DNA of 43,273 bases, from contig JAFROJ010000009.1 of NCBI GenBank assembly GCA_017429765.1, forward strand, positions 1 through 43,273. Direction: 5' to 3'. The translations under genes were made by a program, and so were the position numbers. Below are positions 40,655 to 43,273 of this stretch, piece by piece. The notes beneath the pieces were generated by a model. That model searched no databases and was not told where the DNA came from. It worked only from the letters and a program-made list of their open reading frames with translations. This stretch comes from Bacteroidales bacterium. GTDB taxonomy: Bacteria; Bacteroidota; Bacteroidia; Bacteroidales; UBA932. The number at the start of each line of letters is the position of its first letter. The first letter of the stretch is position 1.

Positions 40655-42282
40655 TGCGGAAAGGACGCCTGGCGGCCTTCTTCTTACTTCTGCTGGCCGC
40701 CTGCTCCAAAACGGAAGAAGTTCAGGAGGAGACTTTGCCAGCCCCCGCCACGCTGAGGATTCTCTCCGAGTCGGTCGCCCTGACCCCTGGAGGCGAGGCC
40801 TACGCGGAATTCCGGATCAGCCCTTTCGAAACCCAAGTCAACAGCGACACCGGCGGTGACCGCTGCTCCATCTCGGTCTTGAACGTGACCGGGGAAGAGG
40901 TGAGTTATTTCACCGTCTCCAGGGTCGAGCCCGCCGGGAGCGACTATTCCGACAAAGGAACCTACCGGGTCTTCCTGAAGGACGCCCTTGCCAAGATTTC
41001 TTACAACCAGCGCTGCCGTGTGATTTATAAAGACGCATTCGGGAGGGTCATCTCGTCGGACGCGTTCAACGTGACCTGCAAGTGTGACGAACTCACACAA
41101 TCCCTTCTGGACACCGGCCTCCCCCTGCTCCGGATCGACACGGAAGGGAAAGTCGAGCCTACTTGCGAATATGTCTCGCACCCTGAGGGCTGCAACGGGG
41201 CGGGCATCAAGAACGCCGTTAAAGTCCCCGGGGAACTGACTCTGATGAAGGGGGACAACATCCTCCACTCCACCGGTCCCTTCAAGAAGGACGAGAGCGG
41301 CATGACTCTGAAAATCAGGGGCAACACCAGCGCCTACGGGGCCAAAAAGCCTTTCAAGATAAAGCTACAGAAGAAGAAGGACCTGCTCTGCCGGGGCGAT
41401 GAGAGCAAGTACAAGGATAAGGACTGGCTCCTCCTCTACTACGACGATCTCCGCATGCTGGCCGGAACCGAGGTGAACCGGAAACTGGGGATCCAGTGGA
41501 CCCCCTCTTTCGAGTTTGTCAACCTCGTCGTGAACGGGGACTATCGGGGAATATACCTCCTCTGCGAGGCCGTGGAACGGAACGAGCGCTGCCGCCTGAA
41601 TGTCTCCGAATCCGGCTATGTCATTGAATATGACGCCTATTGGTGGAACGAGGACGTCCATTTCACCGGCGGCTGGAACTACAGCATGGAGTACACATTC
41701 AAGTATCATGAGGACGACGAGGTCACCGGCGCCCAGATCAAGTATATTCAGGACTACATCCAGAAGGTCGAGACCTCGGTCAAGGCCGGGGACTATGACA
41801 AATACATCGACGTCCTCTCATTCGCCCGCTGGCTCCTCGGACACGATGTCCTCGGCATCCTGGACTGCGCCGGATCCAACTATTTCCTGACCAAGTACGA
41901 CAACACCGCCAATTCCAAACTGATGATGGCGAACATGTGGGACTTCGACAGCATCTACCGGATGAAGGACAGCTGGTCCAACACCCACAACTGGGGAGCG
42001 AATTATTTCACCACCCTTTTGAGAAGCCCCAACACGACTTTCAAGGACACCTACATCGCTCTCTGGGAAAGCCAGTCAGTCGGCCTCTGCAAGACATTGT
42101 CAGCCTTCATGAAGAGCTTCGTGAACTCCGAGACCGGACGCGCCCTGGACGCCTCGATCCCTCTTGACAACAAACGTTGGCGCGCCTCCCACCCCACCGT
42201 CGAGCAGTCCGTCGCCACCTCCCGCGAATGGTTCGACACCCGCGGCCAATGGCTCGACGCCGCCATCACGGCGTTGAAATAG
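40651..42282 (+). CDS. CotH-like kinase-fold lipoprotein
   Basis: 543 residues, lipobox LLAACS. An N-terminal beta-sandwich domain (about 30-150) precedes the CotH domain: LKIRGNTSAYGAKKPFKIKL, KDKDWLLLYYDD, VNGDYRGIYLLCEAVE, GYVIEYD and MWDFDSIY (metal-binding DFD type). CotH proteins have an atypical protein-kinase fold; bacterial exported members may phosphorylate surface proteins or bind cell-wall components. Coupled by ATGA to tsaC. A 700-bp repeat-rich gap follows. Confidence 0.88.
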   Translation: MMRKGRLAAFFLLLLAACSKTEEVQEETLPAPATLRILSESVALTPGGEAYAEFRISPFETQVNSDTGGDRCSISVLNVTGEEVSYFTVSRVEPAGSDYSDKGTYRVFLKDALAKISYNQRCRVIYKDAFGRVISSDAFNVTCKCDELTQSLLDTGLPLLRIDTEGKVEPTCEYVSHPEGCNGAGIKNAVKVPGELTLMKGDNILHSTGPFKKDESGMTLKIRGNTSAYGAKKPFKIKLQKKKDLLCRGDESKYKDKDWLLLYYDDLRMLAGTEVNRKLGIQWTPSFEFVNLVVNGDYRGIYLLCEAVERNERCRLNVSESGYVIEYDAYWWNEDVHFTGGWNYSMEYTFKYHEDDEVTGAQIKYIQDYIQKVETSVKAGDYDKYIDVLSFARWLLGHDVLGILDCAGSNYFLTKYDNTANSKLMMANMWDFDSIYRMKDSWSNTHNWGANYFTTLLRSPNTTFKDTYIALWESQSVGLCKTLSAFMKSFVNSETGRALDASIPLDNKRWRASHPTVEQSVATSREWFDTRGQWLDAAITALK

Positions 42283-42430
42283 CCGGTCCCTGAGCCTCCC
42301 TGTCATCCTGAGCGAAGCGAAGAATCTCCGGTCCCTGAGCCAGCTTGCCGTGAGCTTGTCGAACGGTCGAAGGGCCGGTTCCTGAACCCAGCTGTCATTC
42401 TGAGGCAGGTTCACCTGCCGAAGAATCTGC
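42281..42430. repeat. Intergenic cluster of repeat families A and B
   Basis: Order on the plus strand: A (CCGGTCCCTGAGCC, 42281), B (TGTCATCCTGAGCGAAGCGA + AGAATCT, 42301-42327), A (CCGGTCCCTGAGCC...GAGCTTGTCGAACGGTCGAA + GGGCC, 42328-42377), degenerate A (GGTTCCTGAACC), and a B variant (42394-42428) whose centre is GGCAGG-TTCA-CCTGCC, a perfect hairpin inside ATTCT...AGAAT arms. No gene is visible. Confidence 0.8.
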
Positions 42431-42440
42431 TCTTTGCTCA

Positions 42441-42593
42441 CTCTTTTCGCCGTTCCCGTCCCATTTTTTGGACCGGAAACAGCATTTAAGGCCATTTTTG
42501 CCGTTCCCGTCCCATTTTTTGGACCGGAAACAGCGTTTTCGTGCATTTTCGCGGCGCCCGTCCCACTTTTTGGACCGGGCAAAGCACCCGGCC
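42441..42593. repeat. Three-unit 51-bp tandem repeat
   Basis: Units align from 42449, 42500 and 42551 with core GCCGTTCCCGTCCCATTTTT + TGGACCGGAAACAGC; the third is more diverged (GCGGCGCCCGTCCCACTTTT). Each holds a GTCC...GGAC dyad. As 51 is divisible by three, both strands stay open and give spurious 17-residue peptide repeats (FRSKKWDGNG on minus). Confidence 0.85.
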
Positions 42594-42968
42594 ATCAGAC
42601 AGGAGACAGATGCCGCTTGATAATCAGTCACTTCCTATATCTCCTGTGCTTGTTGGTTGGTATGGGAGATGGCGGAACTTGCTGACAATCAAAGTCAAAC
42701 TGTCTCCATCAAGACTCTTGTAGAATTCATCAACAGTGTTCCTGGAGATAGTCGGATTCCGCTCCCTGCGGTCGCGCTATCCGACTGCCGCCGCGCGGGG
42801 CGGTCTGAGCGCGAAGCGGTGGCGGCATCAGCCGCCGTGCCGGAACGTCAGCAAGATGTCGAAGACATCGAAGCAGTGAAGGCACCGCACTAGCGAAGCG
42901 TTGGGCGCGATACCCCTGAAAGGGGTCGGCTGAAAGCCGGGGGTTGAGAGGCAGAGACTATCGGAACG
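42594..42968. other. Non-coding stretch with a chain of perfect hairpins
   Basis: No convincing gene. 42594-42740 shows nothing clear. From 42743 there is a copy of the tRNA-Ala 3' end (17 nt), then hairpins: GTCGGAT/ATCCGAC (42751-42785) with inner CCGC/GCGG; GGCGGC-ATCA-GCCGCC (42821-42836); GATGTC-GAA-GACATC (42855-42869); ACCCC-TGAAA-GGGGT (42912-42926); CGGC-TGAAA-GCCG (42927-42939). The tRNA-Ala terminator hairpin follows and also has T4 on the plus strand. Possible structured RNA or repeat element. Confidence 0.5.
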
Positions 42969-42995
42969 AAAAAAGCCACCGCTGAGGTGGCTTTT
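42969..42995 (-). terminator. Terminator of tRNA-Ala
   Basis: Minus strand GCCACC-TCAGC-GGTGGC followed by TTTTTT. The plus strand has the same stem followed by TTTT, so it may work in both directions. Confidence 0.8.
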
Positions 42996-42999
42996 GGAG

Positions 43000-43072
43000 T
43001 GGAGATAGTCGGATTCGAACCGGCGACCCCATGCTTGCAAAGCATGTGCTCTACCAGCTGAGCTATACCCCC
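43000..43072 (-). tRNA. tRNA-Ala (anticodon TGC)
   Basis: 73 nt. Acceptor GGGGGTA / TATCTCC with two G-T pairs, D arm GCTC...GAGC, anticodon stem CATGC/GCATG with loop TTTGCAA, T loop TTCGAAT. The T stem GCCGG/CCGAC has one C-A mismatch. Discriminator A; CCA is not encoded. Confidence 0.95.
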
Positions 43073-43102
43073 GGGACTAGTGAAAACAGGACTAGTGGAA
43101 AT

Positions 43103-43130
43103 AAAAAAAAGCCGGGCTGGCGTCCGGCTT
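43103..43130 (-). terminator. Terminator of tRNA-Ile
   Basis: Minus strand GCCGG-8 nt-CCGGC followed by eight T. It separates the two tRNA genes. Confidence 0.75.
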
Positions 43131-43135
43131 TCCTG

Positions 43136-43209
43136 TAGGCCCTGGCAGAGTTGAACTGCCGACCTCTACATTATCAGTGTAGCGCTCTAACCAACTGAGC
43201 TAAGAGCCT
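43136..43209 (-). tRNA. tRNA-Ile (anticodon GAT)
   Basis: 74 nt. Acceptor AGGCTCT/AGGGCCT with one T-G pair, D arm GCTC...GAGC, anticodon stem CTACA/TGTAG with loop CTGATAA, T arm GGCAG-TTCAACT-CTGCC. Discriminator A; CCA not encoded. Confidence 0.95.
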
Positions 43210-43225
43210 ATATAATAATGAAAGA

Positions 43226-43273
43226 TTAGCACTGCGAGCACATTGACTCGAGCGCCGCGTCGCCGGGGTCAAA
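43226..43273 (-). CDS. Possible C-terminal end of an unidentified gene
   Basis: On the minus strand the last bases read FDPGDAALESMCSQC then TAA, entering from the right edge. The closing CxxC pair is suggestive of a redox-active or metal-binding tail, but 15 residues are too few to identify it or to be sure that the frame is coding. Confidence 0.3.
   Translation of the reverse strand, partial: FDPGDAALESMCSQC

Noticed and set aside
42441-42593. CRISPR array
   Set aside because: Units are contiguous, only three, differ in sequence, lack unique spacers, and no cas gene is present.
42395-42685. Small frames on both strands across the 51-bp repeats
   Set aside because: The period is a multiple of three, so frames stay open by arithmetic; no start signal or other coding evidence.
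42828-43040. 70-codon minus frame running through tRNA-Ala
   Set aside because: It overlaps a tRNA and its terminator; the start of the peptide is merely translated tRNA.
43000-43209. rRNA operon spacer
   Set aside because: No 16S or 23S sequence in the window, and each tRNA is followed by a terminator.

Overview
The window reads as a chromosomal segment of a GC-rich member of the Bacteroidales, probably a gut or host-associated glycan degrader. Evidence: many exported glycoside hydrolases and lipoproteins (GH92 twice, GH29, GH43, GH51, a GH63-like enzyme, a heparinase II/III-like lyase); the guaB - PpiC-like - surA - ostA gene order familiar from Bacteroidales; -7 promoter boxes of the Bacteroidetes type TAnnTTTG in front of most operons with almost no Shine-Dalgarno sequences; and the start of a probable SusC-like protein at the left edge. 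Genus cannot be fixed from the sequence alone.

Layout. 1-96 (-): N-terminus of an exported, probably SusC-like protein. 249-9297 (-): a tight five-gene operon read from the right: GH92 mannosidase with PA14 domain, a GDPD-like/alkaline phosphatase fusion, a GH63-like glucosidase/trehalase-like enzyme, a ROK sugar kinase, and an EEP phosphodiesterase/GDPD fusion. Together they look designed to strip mannose and open glycerophosphodiester or phosphosugar bonds, releasing phosphate and sugar. 9404-15710 (-): cell-envelope housekeeping operon guaB, PpiC-like lipoprotein, surA-like, OstA-like, with the best promoter in the window. 15764-18451 (-): TIGR01212 radical SAM protein and GH29 fucosidase. 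18531-23577: NlpC/P60 hydrolase, dacB, galE, asd, and a small conserved-looking protein. 23631-26853 (-): heparinase II/III-like lyase and alpha/beta hydrolase lipoprotein. 26949-27923 (+): GH43 lipoprotein.

27970-35370 (+) is the most striking block: Stealth-type phosphotransferase, TagD-like cytidylyltransferase, LicD phosphotransferase, GT4 glycosyltransferase, GH51 arabinofuranosidase and GH92 mannosidase. The first five genes are joined by ATGA stop/start overlaps and the sixth follows after 10 nt. It combines phosphodiester-decorating enzymes for surface glycans with exported glycosidases. 35364-39193 (-): HGSNAT/NagX-like acyltransferase, YfcE-like phosphoesterase, radA and an unusual lipoprotein-type peptide deformylase. 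39239-42282 (+): rsmE, tsaC-like and CotH-like genes.

42283-43273: a gene-poor end with interspersed palindromic repeats, a 51-bp tandem array, a run of perfect hairpins that may be a structured RNA, and tRNA-Ala(TGC) and tRNA-Ile(GAT), each with its own terminator. Two interspersed repeat families (family A encoding PVPEPVEG, family B encoding CHSERSEES) are found in the intergenic end and also in frame inside at least five protein genes: the EEP/GDPD fusion, the ROK kinase, radA, the NagX-like gene and tsaC.
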